From JBCDCE01 sp039182515 (lineage in GTDB: Bacteria > Pseudomonadota > Alphaproteobacteria > Rhodobacterales > Rhodobacteraceae), in NCBI GenBank assembly GCA_039182515.1, contig JBCDCE010000078.1, positions 1 through 14,021 of the forward strand: a DNA stretch of 14,021 nucleotides, written 5' to 3'. Each line of letters begins with the position of its first letter. Position 1 is the first letter of the stretch. Below the pieces are notes generated by a model that saw nothing but the letters and a program-made list of their open reading frames with translations, had not been told where the DNA came from and did no database searches. Shown one piece after another: positions 13,855 to 14,021 of this stretch. A program made the translations under genes and the position numbers.

Positions 13855-14021
13855 ATCAAATCAAGCCTATCGAGCAATTAGTACCGGTCAACTGAGTGCA
13901 TTACTGCACTTACATCTCCGGCCTATCGACGTGGTGGTCTTCCACGGCTCTCAGGGATACCTTGTTTTGAGGGGGGCTTCTCGCTTAGATGCCTTCAGCG
14001 ATTATCCTGTCCGATCATAGC
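13855..14021 (-). rRNA. rrl: 23S ribosomal RNA, 3' end (partial)
   Basis: The minus strand matches the 3' terminal part of 23S rRNA. It includes GGACAGGATAATCGCTGAAG, GCATCTAAGCGAGAAGC and ACCGGTACTAATTGCTCGAT before GGCTTGA. The gene continues beyond the right edge. The 3' end is placed by analogy with E. coli and is uncertain by a few bases. Confidence 0.95.

Overview
The window looks like a chromosomal piece of a marine-type Rhodobacteraceae (Roseobacter-group alphaproteobacterium). This is inferred from moderately high GC, alphaproteobacterial-looking protein sequences, the uvrC/pgsA/moaD/moaE gene set, and an initiator tRNA close to the tail of an rRNA operon. No species can be named from the sequence alone. 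Most genes lie on the minus strand.

Layout, left to right. (1) 1-138: the 5' end of an IS5-type transposase and the outer end of its insertion sequence, cut by the window edge. (2) 302-1675, minus strand: pgsA-moaD-moaE, a tight operon for phosphatidylglycerol synthesis and the two subunits of molybdopterin synthase. (3) 1674-2462, plus strand: an uncharacterised alpha/beta hydrolase whose start codon overlaps that of pgsA head to head. (4) 2694-4571, minus: uvrC, preceded by an unusually AT-rich leader. (5) 4863-7571, minus: sppA-like peptidase, a 54-residue membrane/zinc-ribbon protein, a Ca2+/Na+ antiporter and a pteridine-reductase-like SDR, with gaps of 12 bases or less. (6) 7656-9343, minus: an ABC-2 exporter (ATPase plus permease). 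(7) 9495-11598, plus: a fluoroacetate-dehalogenase-type hydrolase, then an AraC-family regulator with inverted GCGTTAG repeats between them. (8) 11649-11768, minus: initiator tRNA-fMet with a strong terminator. (9) 11769-12251: a gene-poor stretch with two intrinsic terminators and a long-range inverted repeat, perhaps a small RNA. (10) 12252-13304, minus: a cytosolic-looking two-block RTX calcium-binding protein. (11) 13515-14021, minus: the end of an rRNA operon (terminator, 5S, spacer, 3' end of 23S).

The housekeeping part is ordinary. The accessory or less explained parts are the small zinc-ribbon protein in the sppA operon, the RTX gene lying between the rRNA operon terminator and tRNA-fMet, the orphan plus-strand terminators in the tRNA/RTX gap, and the operator-like repeats near uvrC, the AraC gene and the RTX gene. 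I see no CRISPR array, phage module or recognisable defence system.
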